Shown here: positions 8,516-17,232 of the stretch, one piece after another
Layout: every line of letters begins with the position of its first letter
Position numbering within the stretch: position 1 is the stretch's first letter
Assembly (NCBI GenBank): GCA_011088215.1
Contig: JAALKD010000031.1
Location: forward strand, 1 to 37,854
DNA: 37,854 nucleotides
Reading direction: 5' to 3'
DNA from: Sphingomonadales bacterium
GTDB taxonomy: Bacteria > Pseudomonadota > Alphaproteobacteria > Sphingomonadales > Kordiimonadaceae
The notes under the pieces: model-generated
What the model was told of the DNA's origin: nothing
The model's input: the letters and a program-made list of their open reading frames with translations, nothing else
Databases searched by the model: none
Translations under genes and position numbers: made by a program

Positions 8516-9433
8516 ATGGCGGCTAACGAAAAACCAGAATTTAAGCAGGATTTTACCGCGCGCTACCGCGAGGCCGAACAGATGTCCGGGTTAGTGAGCC
8601 GTGTGCTGTGTGAAAACCCCAGCCCCTACACATACACCGGGACCGGCACTTACATTGTAGGTAATGCAACAGACGCCGCGATCATTGACCCTGGCCCCGC
8701 AATGACCAGCCACGGCGAGGCTCTGCTGGACGCACTGGGCAATAAGCGTCTGACGCATATTCTGGTTACCCACACCCATGTTGATCATTCACCGCTCGCC
8801 AATTGGTTAAAGCAACAAACCGGTGCAACTATTTATGGCTACGGCGCCCACGGCGCGGGGCGACACGGTGGCCTTATGGGTGAGGACGTGGAAGAAGGAG
8901 CAGACAAATCATTTGTTCCCGACGAAAGACTAAAAGACGGCGACACGTTGGCTGGTGACAGCTGGACCATTCAGGCCGTGCACACACCCGGTCACACCTC
9001 TAACCATTTGTGTTTCTTGCTGCAGGAAGAAAATATTCTATTTGTCGGCGACCATATTATGGGATGGGCGACAACCGTGATTTCACCGCCCGACGGTGAC
9101 ATGCGAGACTATATCAAAAGCTTGCGAAAAGTAGCCGCACTTGAGCCTGAGAGACTAGCGCCGACCCATGGGCCATGGGTGGAAAACCCCAACCGCTTTA
9201 TCCGCGGCATAATCACGCACCGGAAAATGCGCGAAGGCCAGATTTTAATGCATCTAAATGATACCCCTCAAACAATCACTGACTTGGTAGACAGAATGTA
9301 TAAAGATGTGGATAAACGCCTACATCCTGCTGCAGTGCGCTCGGTTTTAGCGCATTTAATTGCCATGGTTGACGACAACAGAGTAACGTGTGGCGGCGAA
9401 CCCACACTTGAAGCAACCTACCAACCAGCTTAG
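8516..9433 (+). CDS. MBL-fold metallohydrolase (LACTB2/glyoxalase-II-like)
   Basis: A metallo-beta-lactamase-fold hydrolase. The metal-binding HxHxDH motif is THTHVDHS, followed by the downstream His of VHTPGHTSNHLC, the Asp of LFVGDHIMGW and the His of LAPTHGPW. The last ~70 residues form a helical segment (ITHRKMREGQILMHLN onward) that matches the winged-helix tail of the LACTB2 group. The length is 305 residues and there is no signal peptide. The ATG at 8516 is the last of three closely spaced in-frame or near ATGs, and the ribosome-binding site is weak. Members of this group act as thioesterases or nucleases; the substrate cannot be told from sequence. It follows the leader/terminator element at 8285-8450, which may control it. 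Confidence 0.88.
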   Translation: MAANEKPEFKQDFTARYREAEQMSGLVSRVLCENPSPYTYTGTGTYIVGNATDAAIIDPGPAMTSHGEALLDALGNKRLTHILVTHTHVDHSPLANWLKQQTGATIYGYGAHGAGRHGGLMGEDVEEGADKSFVPDERLKDGDTLAGDSWTIQAVHTPGHTSNHLCFLLQEENILFVGDHIMGWATTVISPPDGDMRDYIKSLRKVAALEPERLAPTHGPWVENPNRFIRGIITHRKMREGQILMHLNDTPQTITDLVDRMYKDVDKRLHPAAVRSVLAHLIAMVDDNRVTCGGEPTLEATYQPA

Positions 9434-9535
9434 TTTTGGTCGTGTTAGCCCAACAAATCCTTGATTGCACTTGACCGCGCAGCCCTGTAAATATGCGGCA
9501 CCAAACCCCATATACCCGATGTTTCGGAGAGTTTT

Positions 9536-10531
9536 ATGAACCTGATGTCCAAATCGACGGATGACCCAACGCGAGACTTGGTCGCGGAAATCAAGCGCCT
9601 GCGCGAAGAAAAAAACGCGATAATTCTTGCACATTATTACCAAGCGGGCGAGATTCAGGACATCGCTGATTTTGTTGGTGACAGCTTGGATTTGTCGCGC
9701 CGTGCGGCCGAAACTGATGCTGAGGTCATCGTTTTTTGCGGCGTGCGTTTCATGGCAGAGGTTGCCAAAATTCTTAGCCCCGAAAAGACCGTTGTTTTGC
9801 CTGACTTAGCCGCAGGCTGCAGCCTGGAAGACAGCTGCCCACCTGATGAGTTTGAAAAATTTGTCAAAGCAAATCCTGATCACATGGTTCTCAGTTACAT
9901 TAATTGCTCAGCGGCAGTTAAAGCATTGACCGACATTATTGTAACAAGCTCGAACGCCGAACATATTGTAAGTCAAATACCAGAAGACCAGAAAATTATC
10001 TTTGCGCCAGACCGACATTTGGGGGGCTATCTATCTCGCAAATTGAACCGCGATATGCTTCTTTGGCAAGGCACTTGTATTGTACATGAGTTGTTCAGCG
10101 AAAAAGAACTGATCAAGCTGAAAGCCAAACACCCGAATGCGCCGGTGGCCGCACATCCGGAATGCCCTGACAATATCATTCAGCATGCCGATCACGCGGG
10201 ATCGACCTCCTCTATTCTCAAGTTTGCGCTGGAAAGCAAAGCCGACACGCTAATAATCGCGACCGAGCCGGGCATCATCCACCAAATGGAAAAAGCCGCG
10301 CCGCACAAGACCTTTATCGGCGCACCCGGCGCAGACGGCAATTGCAGCTGCAACACCTGCCCTTACATGGCGCTAAACACCATGCAGAAGCTATATTTGT
10401 GCCTCCGCGATCTGGGACCAGAAATTAATCTGGACGAGGAAACCCGCATTGCTGCTGAAAAACCACTGAGAAAAATGCTGGAAATGAGTCCAACCGCGGG
10501 CCCGGCAAAAGATGTGTCGGAAATTGCATAA
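9536..10531 (+). CDS. nadA: Quinolinate synthase
   Basis: Condenses iminoaspartate with dihydroxyacetone phosphate to quinolinate in de novo NAD synthesis, using a [4Fe-4S] cluster. The sequence shows LAHYYQAGEIQDIADFVGDS (written here without its first Ile), a conserved Cys in VIVFCGVRFMAE, the HPECPDN Cys, and the C-terminal GNCSCNTCPYMALNT cluster. These positions correspond to the cluster cysteines of the long-type NadA. The length of 331 residues is typical. A GGAGAG ribosome-binding site precedes the ATG at 9536. nadC follows after 18 bases. nadB, which makes iminoaspartate and often sits between them, is absent. Confidence 0.97.
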   Translation: MNLMSKSTDDPTRDLVAEIKRLREEKNAIILAHYYQAGEIQDIADFVGDSLDLSRRAAETDAEVIVFCGVRFMAEVAKILSPEKTVVLPDLAAGCSLEDSCPPDEFEKFVKANPDHMVLSYINCSAAVKALTDIIVTSSNAEHIVSQIPEDQKIIFAPDRHLGGYLSRKLNRDMLLWQGTCIVHELFSEKELIKLKAKHPNAPVAAHPECPDNIIQHADHAGSTSSILKFALESKADTLIIATEPGIIHQMEKAAPHKTFIGAPGADGNCSCNTCPYMALNTMQKLYLCLRDLGPEINLDEETRIAAEKPLRKMLEMSPTAGPAKDVSEIA

Positions 10532-10549
10532 CAGTTGGGGCATGCTCAA

Positions 10550-11392
10550 GTGACACAATTCCCCCTAGACAATGCTCAAATCGATGCCTTCATCGATGTA
10601 GCATTTGCCGAAGATATTGGCAGCGGTGACGTTACAGCCAATTCCGTCATTCCCGCTGCTGCAACACTAACTGCAGCGATAAACCCGCGTGAAAATATGG
10701 TTCTGGTGGGTATTCCGCTAATTGAGCCGATTTTTCGAAAGCTGGATCCAAATGCGCGAGTTACCATGCGCGCCCGGGACGGCGCCCATTTGGCGGAAGG
10801 CGATGTCATTGCCGAGATATCTGGTTCGGCAGGAGCACTATTGTCGGCGGAGCGCACTGCCCTGAATATTCTGCAACATTTGTCGGGTATCGCGACACTG
10901 ACTGAGCGCTATGTGGCCGCTATCGAAGGCACTGGTGCCAAATTGCTTGATACGCGCAAGACCATTCCCGGACTACGGGTACTGGGCAAATATGCTGCTG
11001 CCTGTGGCGGTGCGCATAATCACCGTATGGGCCTTTTTGACGCCGTTATGATTAAAGACAATCATATTGCGGTCGCAGGTTCTGTTTCAAAAGCGGTGGC
11101 TGCTGCCAAAGCCGATGGTCAACGCCAAATTCAAGTTGAATGTGACGCCCTTGAGCAAGTAATTGAAGCCGTGCAAGCTGGCGCCACCAGCCTTCTTCTG
11201 GACAATATGCCGCCTGAGATGTTGCGGCAGGCGCTTGAATTAGTGGGGGGGCGCATACCTTGCGAAGCATCGGGCGGTGTCACACTTGATACTATCCGCG
11301 GCATCGCGGAAACCGGCGTTGACTACATCTCCGTCGGACGGCTAACCCAGTCCGCTCCGGCGGTTGATATCGGTTTGGACTATAACAGCTGA
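10550..11392 (+). CDS. nadC: Nicotinate-nucleotide pyrophosphorylase (carboxylating)
   Basis: Converts quinolinate and PRPP to nicotinate mononucleotide with loss of CO2, the step after NadA. Family blocks are clear: AEDIGSGDVT near the N-terminus, NILQHLSGIATLT, the phosphate/quinolinate-binding LDTRKTIPGLRVLGKYA, GGAHNHRMGLFDAVMIKDNH, and a C-terminal EASGGVTLDTI. I choose the GTG at 10550, since GGGG lies 9 bases upstream, giving 280 residues. A TTG at 10535 in the same frame would be less likely, and the ATG at 10542 is out of frame. It ends 8 bases before the stop of the convergent M48 gene. Confidence 0.96.
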   Translation: MTQFPLDNAQIDAFIDVAFAEDIGSGDVTANSVIPAAATLTAAINPRENMVLVGIPLIEPIFRKLDPNARVTMRARDGAHLAEGDVIAEISGSAGALLSAERTALNILQHLSGIATLTERYVAAIEGTGAKLLDTRKTIPGLRVLGKYAAACGGAHNHRMGLFDAVMIKDNHIAVAGSVSKAVAAAKADGQRQIQVECDALEQVIEAVQAGATSLLLDNMPPEMLRQALELVGGRIPCEASGGVTLDTIRGIAETGVDYISVGRLTQSAPAVDIGLDYNS

Positions 11393-11400
11393 TCAACCAT

Positions 11401-12171
11401 CTATCTTTGGTAATAGCTTAAGTCTTCATCCATGCGGTCCGACAGGCGGTTAATACGCTTGTCATCAGATGGGTGGGTGGACAGGAATGTGGGTTGTCCA
11501 CCGCCGCCTTCTTTCAGGCTTGCCATTTTCTGCCACAAAGTCACTGCATTGCGCGGGTCATAGCCTGCCTTGGCCATATAGATTGTGCCAATGTGATCAG
11601 CCTCCAGCTCCATTTTTCGGCTGTGGGGCAACGCGACAAAGCCTTGTGCAGCAAGCGCACCCAGTCCAATCGCCATCTGAGCAGTTTGTTCGTCTTCGGT
11701 TTGACTGCTAACCAGCACGCCCAAGCCGATGATCGCCATATTCTGTGCTTGTGCCCTGCTCATTTGCTCGGCACCGTGCCTGAGCACTGCATGCGCCACC
11801 TCGTGCCCCATCACAGCGGCAAGCTGCAGGTCACTGAGGTTATCAAGCATCTTGCGGTATATCGCCACCTTACCACCGGGCAGTGCCCAGGCATTTAAAA
11901 CTGGTTCGTCGATAACGATAAATTCCCAATCTAATTCAGGCTTGTCTGAAACTGCAGCAATCCGCTTGCCAATTCGCTGTACCCGCTGCGCCATGCGCCC
12001 GGTGGTAACAACAGGGGCGGTTTTCTTGACTTCGTTCAGGGCCTCCAGACCAAGGGCAGAGTCTTGGCTGGGCGGAATAATAATGAACTGTGATCGGCCA
12101 GTAACCGAATTTTCCACCGTACAAGCGGCGAGAACCAATAAGGCCAAGGCGCAAAGGGCATTTTTTATCAT
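11401..12171 (-). CDS. M48 family metalloprotease lipoprotein
   Basis: A zinc protease of the M48 (Oma1/LoiP-like) family, expected to be anchored in the outer membrane facing the periplasm and to act in envelope quality control. The N-terminus MIKNALCALALLVLAAC is a lipoprotein signal with a good lipobox (LAAC). The zinc motif HEVAH sits in VMGHEVAHAVLRHGAEQ, and the third ligand is in MELEADHIG. The C-terminus has the family STHPSDDKRINRL. The ATG at 12171 has GGAG 6 bases upstream; an in-frame TTG at 12189 is less likely. The length of 256 residues is normal for single-domain LoiP-type proteins. It lies downstream of rpmF but beyond the rpmF terminator. Confidence 0.93.
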   Translation of the reverse strand: MIKNALCALALLVLAACTVENSVTGRSQFIIIPPSQDSALGLEALNEVKKTAPVVTTGRMAQRVQRIGKRIAAVSDKPELDWEFIVIDEPVLNAWALPGGKVAIYRKMLDNLSDLQLAAVMGHEVAHAVLRHGAEQMSRAQAQNMAIIGLGVLVSSQTEDEQTAQMAIGLGALAAQGFVALPHSRKMELEADHIGTIYMAKAGYDPRNAVTLWQKMASLKEGGGGQPTFLSTHPSDDKRINRLSDRMDEDLSYYQR

Positions 12172-12225
12172 TGGAGGCTCCGTCTTCAAACAACGTCATA
12201 CGGTAAAGGTAACCGGTGATTGCGC

Positions 12226-12258
12226 AATAAAAAAGGCGCTTCCGAGGGAAACGCCTTT
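12226..12258 (-). terminator. Rho-independent terminator of rpmF
   Basis: Read on the minus strand, a GGCG-T-TTCC-CTC-GGAA-G-CGCC hairpin is followed by six T. It lies about 30 bases after the rpmF stop and should separate rpmF from the M48 gene. The U-tract is on the minus side only. Confidence 0.85.
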
Positions 12259-12286
12259 AAAATTCGATAGCAGAAAGGGCTGAGGC

Positions 12287-12472
12287 TTAATAGTCGCCTT
12301 TTGGCTCAATAATCTGCTTGCCGCGATACATGCCGGTTTTCAGGTCGATATGGTGACGAAGCTTAAATTCGCCAGTATGTGTATCTTCCTGATAGTTCAC
12401 GGCTTTAAGTGCATCGTGTGAACGACGCATACCACGGCGAGACGGGGATATCTTACTCTTTGGAACTGCCAT
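12287..12472 (-). CDS. rpmF: 50S ribosomal protein L32
   Basis: A small ribosomal protein of the large subunit. The sequence starts [20 protein letters not shown] and ends in [18 protein letters not shown], the alphaproteobacterial form. The zinc-binding cysteines found in some L32 proteins are absent here, as is usual in this class. The length is 61 residues. The ATG at 12472 has GAAGG about 8 bases upstream; the frame extends 10 codons further but this adds nothing conserved. It is monocistronic, closed by the terminator at 12226-12258. The plsX-fabH genes that follow rpmF in enterobacteria are not here. Confidence 0.97.
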   Translation of the reverse strand: MAVPKSKISPSRRGMRRSHDALKAVNYQEDTHTGEFKLRHHIDLKTGMYRGKQIIEPKGDY

Positions 12473-12746
12473 TTTACTTACCTTCTCACTCGCCGGTGCC
12501 ACTTAAATCGGCTGCCGGGCTTTGTACTTGGGTCCACCAATGGGTGAACACCTCAAATCAAGGCGCGCATCATAAGGGCAGGTCTTTCAAAAATCAAGCG
12601 AAACCCGCAGCTTTTTTTCCCGGGCTTTATCAGCTCAAATCCTGGCGCACAGTTATGTTATTCTTCTAGGCTTTTCAAGCGGACAATTTAACTTTATTGA
12701 CTAGGGCTCTGCATTTTATGCACTGCATCTATTTTGGGAGGGGTTC

Positions 12747-15461
12747 ATGTCTATCATTCGTATCGCATCGGCTGTTCTATTATCGTTGGCATTGACGGCC
12801 AACGGGTCAGCTTCAATTGCGCAATCTGGCAGTTCGGCCGGAAATTCTGAAAACGATTATTACTGGCCCGGCGCCAACTATGACCCTGCTATTCCGACCA
12901 CTAAGGATGTGCTTGGATATAGCTCTGGGCAACGAATAACCACTCACGGTGATATGTTGCACTACATGGAAGCCCTGGCCGCAAAAGTCCCTGGCAAAAT
13001 GCGCATCATGAAATACGGCCAGTCTTGGGAAGGCCGGGATCTGATATATATCGCCATTTCAAGCGAAGAAAATATCAACGAACTTGACGGCTTCAAGGCA
13101 GGCATGAAAGCCCTTAGTGACCCACGCGTTACTTCTGATTCTGACGCTGCACAGTTGATCAGCGACATGCCCTCGTCCACATGGTTAGCCTACAGCATCC
13201 ACGGCAATGAGATTTCCTCCACCGATGCCGCGATGATGACAGCTTACCACCTTCTGGCTGCCCGTGGTGACGACCGGGTGCCGGATATTCTGAGCAAAAG
13301 CATCGTGTTCCTCAACCCTTTGCAAAATCCGGATGGGCGCGATCGCTTCATTCACCGCTTCCGCACTGCCAAGGGCATGGAAGCCGACAGCGATCCGGCA
13401 TCAGCCGAACACAACGAGCCATGGCCTTCTGGGCGCACCAACCACTATATGTTTGATATGAACCGGGATTATATTTCGCTAACGCAGCCTGAAACCCGCG
13501 GCCATGTAAAAGCACTGCAGGAATGGTATCCACTGGTATATGTCGACCTGCATGAAATGGGCGGTAACTCCACCTACTATTTTGCGCCAGAAGCGGTTCC
13601 GTTTAACCCGCATCTGGCACAGGATCAGCGCGATTCGTTATTTCTGTTCGGTAAAACCAACGCAAAATGGTTCGACAAATTCGGATTCGAATATTTCACC
13701 CGCGACGTTTATGACGCCTTTTATCCTGGGTATGGCGCCAGTTGGCCGGCCTATTACGGCGCTGTTGCCATGACATACGAGCAAGCTTCGTCGCGCGGAT
13801 TGGTTTACCGACGTTATGACGGCACTGAATTGCCGTTTGCGCAGACCGTACGTCAACATTTCATCACCTCGATGGGAACTTTGGAGACAACCGCCACCAA
13901 CCGGCAGGCATTGCTTCAGAACTTCTTCGATTATCAGAAAACCGCGATCGCTGAAGGGCGGGCAGACCGCGACAACCGCAGTTACATTTTCCCGGCGGCA
14001 CGCGACAAAGCCGCTAACCGCAAATTAGTAGGCGTTTTATCTGAGCAAGGCATCGAAGTGAGCCAAGCTAGCGCCGACTTCAGAGCCTGCGGCACCGATT
14101 ACAGTGCTGGGTCTTATGTTATTGATACAGCCCAGCCGCGCAAACGCATGATACGTACCTTGCTGGACCCACAGGTAGATATGGAAGCCAATTTTGTAGC
14201 AGAGCAAGAGAGGCGCCGCGCCAAAAACATCGGCCATGATATTTACGACGTTACCGCATGGTCGTTGCCGGTTATGTATAATGTGGAAATGGATATCTGT
14301 GGTCGCGCCGTAGATGTTGCTGCGAATGCTGTTGACACTGACCGGATTGGTTCCGGCTCGCTCAATACCGAAAATGCCAGCGTGGCCTATCTGGTGCCAT
14401 GGGGCGATATGGCTGCTGGCCGATTCCTTGCCAGCGCACTACGCGCTGATTTGAATGTAAAAATCATAGATGAAGGCTTCACCCTTGGTGGCCGCGCCTA
14501 TTCTGCGGGCACAGTTATTCTGGATGTTGCCAAAAACCCTGACAATCTTGGTGAAATGGTCGCTGACCTTTCCAAACAAACCGGTGCCGAAATTATAGGC
14601 ATAGACAACAGTTGGGTCGACGCTGGCATGGACCTGGGCAGCCGGGCGGTGAACCAACTGCCTGCGCCGAAAATTGCTATGCTATGGGACGACCCCACCA
14701 GCCAATATGCAGCCGGTAATACACGCTTTGTCATCGAACGGCAGGTCGGCTATCCGGTAACAGTCATTCGCACTGGCGATTTCAATCGCGCTCGGCTTGA
14801 TCGCTATCAGGTGCTCATCATGCCATCTTCTTTTGGCAGCTATGCCCGTGCCCTTGGCAACGGCGGCGCTAAAAAGTTGGACGCCTGGGTTAAGAACGGC
14901 GGCGTGCTTATCGGCACAGGAACTGCCCTGCGGTACTTATCCGACGACAAAGTCAACTTGCTGTCCGTCCGCCGGGAAAATCAAGTTAAGGAAGATGTTT
15001 CAGACAAAAAAGACGAAGGCAACACAGTTAAAGGCCGGAATATCACCTCGCTTGACGAAATGAAGAAGTTGATCGAGCCAGCGGGTGAACGTCCCGATAG
15101 TGTACCCGGTGCTTTTGCTGCAGCCAGTGTGGACAAAGACCACTGGTTGGCGTCCGGCGTCAGTGAGAACCTCAATGTGCTGATCAGAGGCGGCGATATC
15201 TATACGCCTAGCAAGCTGAACACCGGCACCAACGTGGCATGGTTCAAGGGTGCAGACGAAGTGCTCGCAAGTGGATATCTTTGGGAAGAAAACCGCAAGC
15301 AGCTGGCGTTTAAACCATTTGTTGTGGTCGAGGATCGCGGTGCGGGCATGGTGATTGGTTTCACTCAAGACCCAACAGTGCGCGCGTACCTTGACGGCCT
15401 CAACTTAATTTTCACCAACGCAATTTTCCACGGCGCGGCACAAGCCCGACCAACACGCTAA
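12747..15461 (+). CDS. Exported M14-family zinc carboxypeptidase, large
   Basis: A secreted or periplasmic metallocarboxypeptidase. A signal peptide covers residues 1-25 (cleavage near SIA-Q). The M14 domain follows with GQSWEGRDLIYIAIS, the zinc ligands His152 and Glu155 in YSIHGNEISS, a substrate-binding FLNPLQNPDGRDR and MFDMNRDY, the third ligand His269 in YVDLHEMGGNS, and a likely catalytic Glu345 in MTYEQASSRG. About residues 640-730 look like a class-I glutamine-amidotransferase-like domain (YQVLIMPSSFGSYA, then WVKNGGVLIGTGTA), probably without catalytic function. The total of 904 residues is long for M14. A GGGAGGGG ribosome-binding site precedes the ATG. The next gene starts 13 bases after its stop. 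The substrate is unknown. Confidence 0.9.
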   Translation: MSIIRIASAVLLSLALTANGSASIAQSGSSAGNSENDYYWPGANYDPAIPTTKDVLGYSSGQRITTHGDMLHYMEALAAKVPGKMRIMKYGQSWEGRDLIYIAISSEENINELDGFKAGMKALSDPRVTSDSDAAQLISDMPSSTWLAYSIHGNEISSTDAAMMTAYHLLAARGDDRVPDILSKSIVFLNPLQNPDGRDRFIHRFRTAKGMEADSDPASAEHNEPWPSGRTNHYMFDMNRDYISLTQPETRGHVKALQEWYPLVYVDLHEMGGNSTYYFAPEAVPFNPHLAQDQRDSLFLFGKTNAKWFDKFGFEYFTRDVYDAFYPGYGASWPAYYGAVAMTYEQASSRGLVYRRYDGTELPFAQTVRQHFITSMGTLETTATNRQALLQNFFDYQKTAIAEGRADRDNRSYIFPAARDKAANRKLVGVLSEQGIEVSQASADFRACGTDYSAGSYVIDTAQPRKRMIRTLLDPQVDMEANFVAEQERRRAKNIGHDIYDVTAWSLPVMYNVEMDICGRAVDVAANAVDTDRIGSGSLNTENASVAYLVPWGDMAAGRFLASALRADLNVKIIDEGFTLGGRAYSAGTVILDVAKNPDNLGEMVADLSKQTGAEIIGIDNSWVDAGMDLGSRAVNQLPAPKIAMLWDDPTSQYAAGNTRFVIERQVGYPVTVIRTGDFNRARLDRYQVLIMPSSFGSYARALGNGGAKKLDAWVKNGGVLIGTGTALRYLSDDKVNLLSVRRENQVKEDVSDKKDEGNTVKGRNITSLDEMKKLIEPAGERPDSVPGAFAAASVDKDHWLASGVSENLNVLIRGGDIYTPSKLNTGTNVAWFKGADEVLASGYLWEENRKQLAFKPFVVVEDRGAGMVIGFTQDPTVRAYLDGLNLIFTNAIFHGAAQARPTR

Positions 15462-15473
15462 GGAGTGGGTTAC

Positions 15474-16160
15474 ATGAAAAAACTATTGATATTAGTGAGT
15501 TTGTTGATGGCATCTGCTTCTGCGATGGCAGACGACTTTTGGGTAACGCAGTACCGGGCAGCACCCGGCAAACTGCCCGCATTGCTTGAACTGATTGAAA
15601 ACACCAATTGGAAAGCATTTGACGACGGCAGGCCCATCGTTATGCGCCACAGCCAAGGCAACCACTGGGATCTGATGCTGGTTGGCCTGCATAAACGTCC
15701 TGGCAGTGATGCCAGCGGACCTGCAGTTGAACAGTTTGACAAAGCAGCCAATCAGTTGGTTGATTTCGAGCTCAGCTTCACCTCGCGCTCCGACCTTTCT
15801 TGGGCAGAACTACAGACCGAAGCTGAAAATTCGGGCTTGTTTCATATCGAAATGTTTCAGGCTGGTGCAGGCAAACATGAAGGACTGATGCGCCAACGAG
15901 TGATAGAAAATGATTTCATCAAGCGCATTGGCCAAAAGCCAAACGCAATTTTCACCGTACTGTCTGGGTCTGACTTCGATATTTTCACCATTGGTTTCTA
16001 CAAGGACCTGCAGACCTATGCCACACCAGCGAACGTGACACAGGAACAAACCGAAGCCGCCGCCAAAGCGGCCGGATTTAAAAATCGCGCTGACGTTAGC
16101 TTCCTGTTACGCGAGCTGATCGTTGGGCATCAGGATACGTTGGCCGTTAAGGTTAATTAA
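15474..16160 (+). CDS. Exported protein of unknown function with internal duplication
   Basis: I do not recognise a named family with certainty. There is a signal peptide (KKLLILVSLLMASASAMA, cleaved before DDFW) and then about 210 residues that fall into two similar halves. One half begins TQYRAAPGKLPALLELIEN and the other EMFQAGAGKHEGLMRQRVIEN; both share the A-x-x-GK and IEN positions. The beta-alpha pattern is reminiscent of tandem dimeric alpha-beta-barrel (NIPSNAP/ABM-like) modules, but this is an inference. The ATG at 15474 has AGGAG 8 bases upstream; a GTG at 15465 is less likely. Its stop abuts the ghrA-like ATG (TAAATG), so the three genes from 12747 to 17099 look like one operon. 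Confidence 0.8.
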   Translation: MKKLLILVSLLMASASAMADDFWVTQYRAAPGKLPALLELIENTNWKAFDDGRPIVMRHSQGNHWDLMLVGLHKRPGSDASGPAVEQFDKAANQLVDFELSFTSRSDLSWAELQTEAENSGLFHIEMFQAGAGKHEGLMRQRVIENDFIKRIGQKPNAIFTVLSGSDFDIFTIGFYKDLQTYATPANVTQEQTEAAAKAAGFKNRADVSFLLRELIVGHQDTLAVKVN

Positions 16161-17099
16161 ATGACCCGCATTCTTTTCTATCTGGACGAACCAGGCAAAG
16201 ACGTCTGGCGACCTGCATTCGAGGCGGCTATGCCCGGCGTCGATTTTCGCGATTACCCGGACTGGGGCAGCCCGGATGATGGCCCGGCTTATGCTTTTGC
16301 GTGGGAGCCGGAGTTAGGACTGATTGCCAAGTACTCCAACATTGTCGCGGTGTTTTCGCTAGGCGCCGGGGTCGACCATATAACCCGCGACACATCAATT
16401 CCTACTGACCTGCCGATCATTCGCATGAGTGATGATGGATTAAAGGAAGGCATGGCTGAGTTTGTATTGATGACCGTATTGATGCACCACCGCTATATGC
16501 CGCGCATGATGACGGCGCAGCGCAACCACAAATGGCAGCGGTTATTCCCAAAGCGTGCCGAAAATGTTCGGGTCGGTATACTAGGTTACGGGGCGCTGGG
16601 TATCGCGTGCGCCGATGCGTTAAAACCACTTGGGTATGGGCTCGCCGCATGGTCGAGAACAGCAAAGCCTGCTGAAAGTGGTATTGAACATTTCACCGGA
16701 CCAGAACAATTCAACGATTTTCTGGCCCGAACCGATATCCTCGTGGGCCTGTTGCCGTCAACACCGGAAACCACAGGACTTTTGAACAAAGATACAATGG
16801 GCTTGATGCCAAAACATGCATCGATCATCAACGTAGGCCGCGGCACTTTGGTCAACCTGGATGACCTTGTTACTTTGTTGGACAGCGGACATTTAGCCGG
16901 TGCAACGCTGGATGTTTTCACGGAAGAGCCTCTCAATGACAGCGATCCGCTGTGGGACCACGAAAAGATAAACATTACCCCCCACATCGCATCAATAACC
17001 CGGCCGGAAACAGCGGCAGAATATGTGGCAAATAACATCAAAAAAATCGAGACGGGACAGCAACCAGACAATGTACTTGACCGAATGCGAGGGTATTGA
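16161..17099 (+). CDS. D-2-hydroxyacid dehydrogenase, GhrA-like glyoxylate/hydroxypyruvate reductase
   Basis: A cytoplasmic NAD(P)H-dependent 2-hydroxyacid dehydrogenase, closest by eye to GhrA. The dinucleotide-binding loop is RVGILGYGALGIACADAL. The catalytic Arg is in INVGRGTLVNLDDL, the Glu in DVFTEEPLNDSDPLW and the His in ITPHIASITRPETAA. The length of 312 residues matches GhrA. The WEP segment (AFAWEPELGLI) and SLGAGVDHI are also typical of GhrA proteins. The start ATG directly follows the stop of the preceding gene. The preferred substrate (glyoxylate, hydroxypyruvate or another 2-oxoacid) cannot be read from the sequence. Confidence 0.9.
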   Translation: MTRILFYLDEPGKDVWRPAFEAAMPGVDFRDYPDWGSPDDGPAYAFAWEPELGLIAKYSNIVAVFSLGAGVDHITRDTSIPTDLPIIRMSDDGLKEGMAEFVLMTVLMHHRYMPRMMTAQRNHKWQRLFPKRAENVRVGILGYGALGIACADALKPLGYGLAAWSRTAKPAESGIEHFTGPEQFNDFLARTDILVGLLPSTPETTGLLNKDTMGLMPKHASIINVGRGTLVNLDDLVTLLDSGHLAGATLDVFTEEPLNDSDPLWDHEKINITPHIASITRPETAAEYVANNIKKIETGQQPDNVLDRMRGY

Positions 17100-17232
17100 G
17101 GCAATAGCAATTTCGTGATCATTCGATTTTTTTATAGTTATAGTCTGGTTTTTGGGGCTCGACGCTCTTATATAACCTCAGTCAGGTGTGTCTCGGCGCA
17201 CCACACCCAAGAGTTAGGGATTTGATAGCTGC

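Noticed and set aside
8290..8526. 78-codon plus-strand frame across the leader and terminator
   Set aside because: It runs through the terminator hairpin, has no ribosome-binding site and no recognisable protein features. The short SD-led frame at 8363 explains the region better.
12660..12746. Promoter of the M14 peptidase gene (TTGACT near 12697)
   Set aside because: No -10 sequence lies at a usual distance; the nearest A/T hexamers leave a spacer of 12-14 bases.
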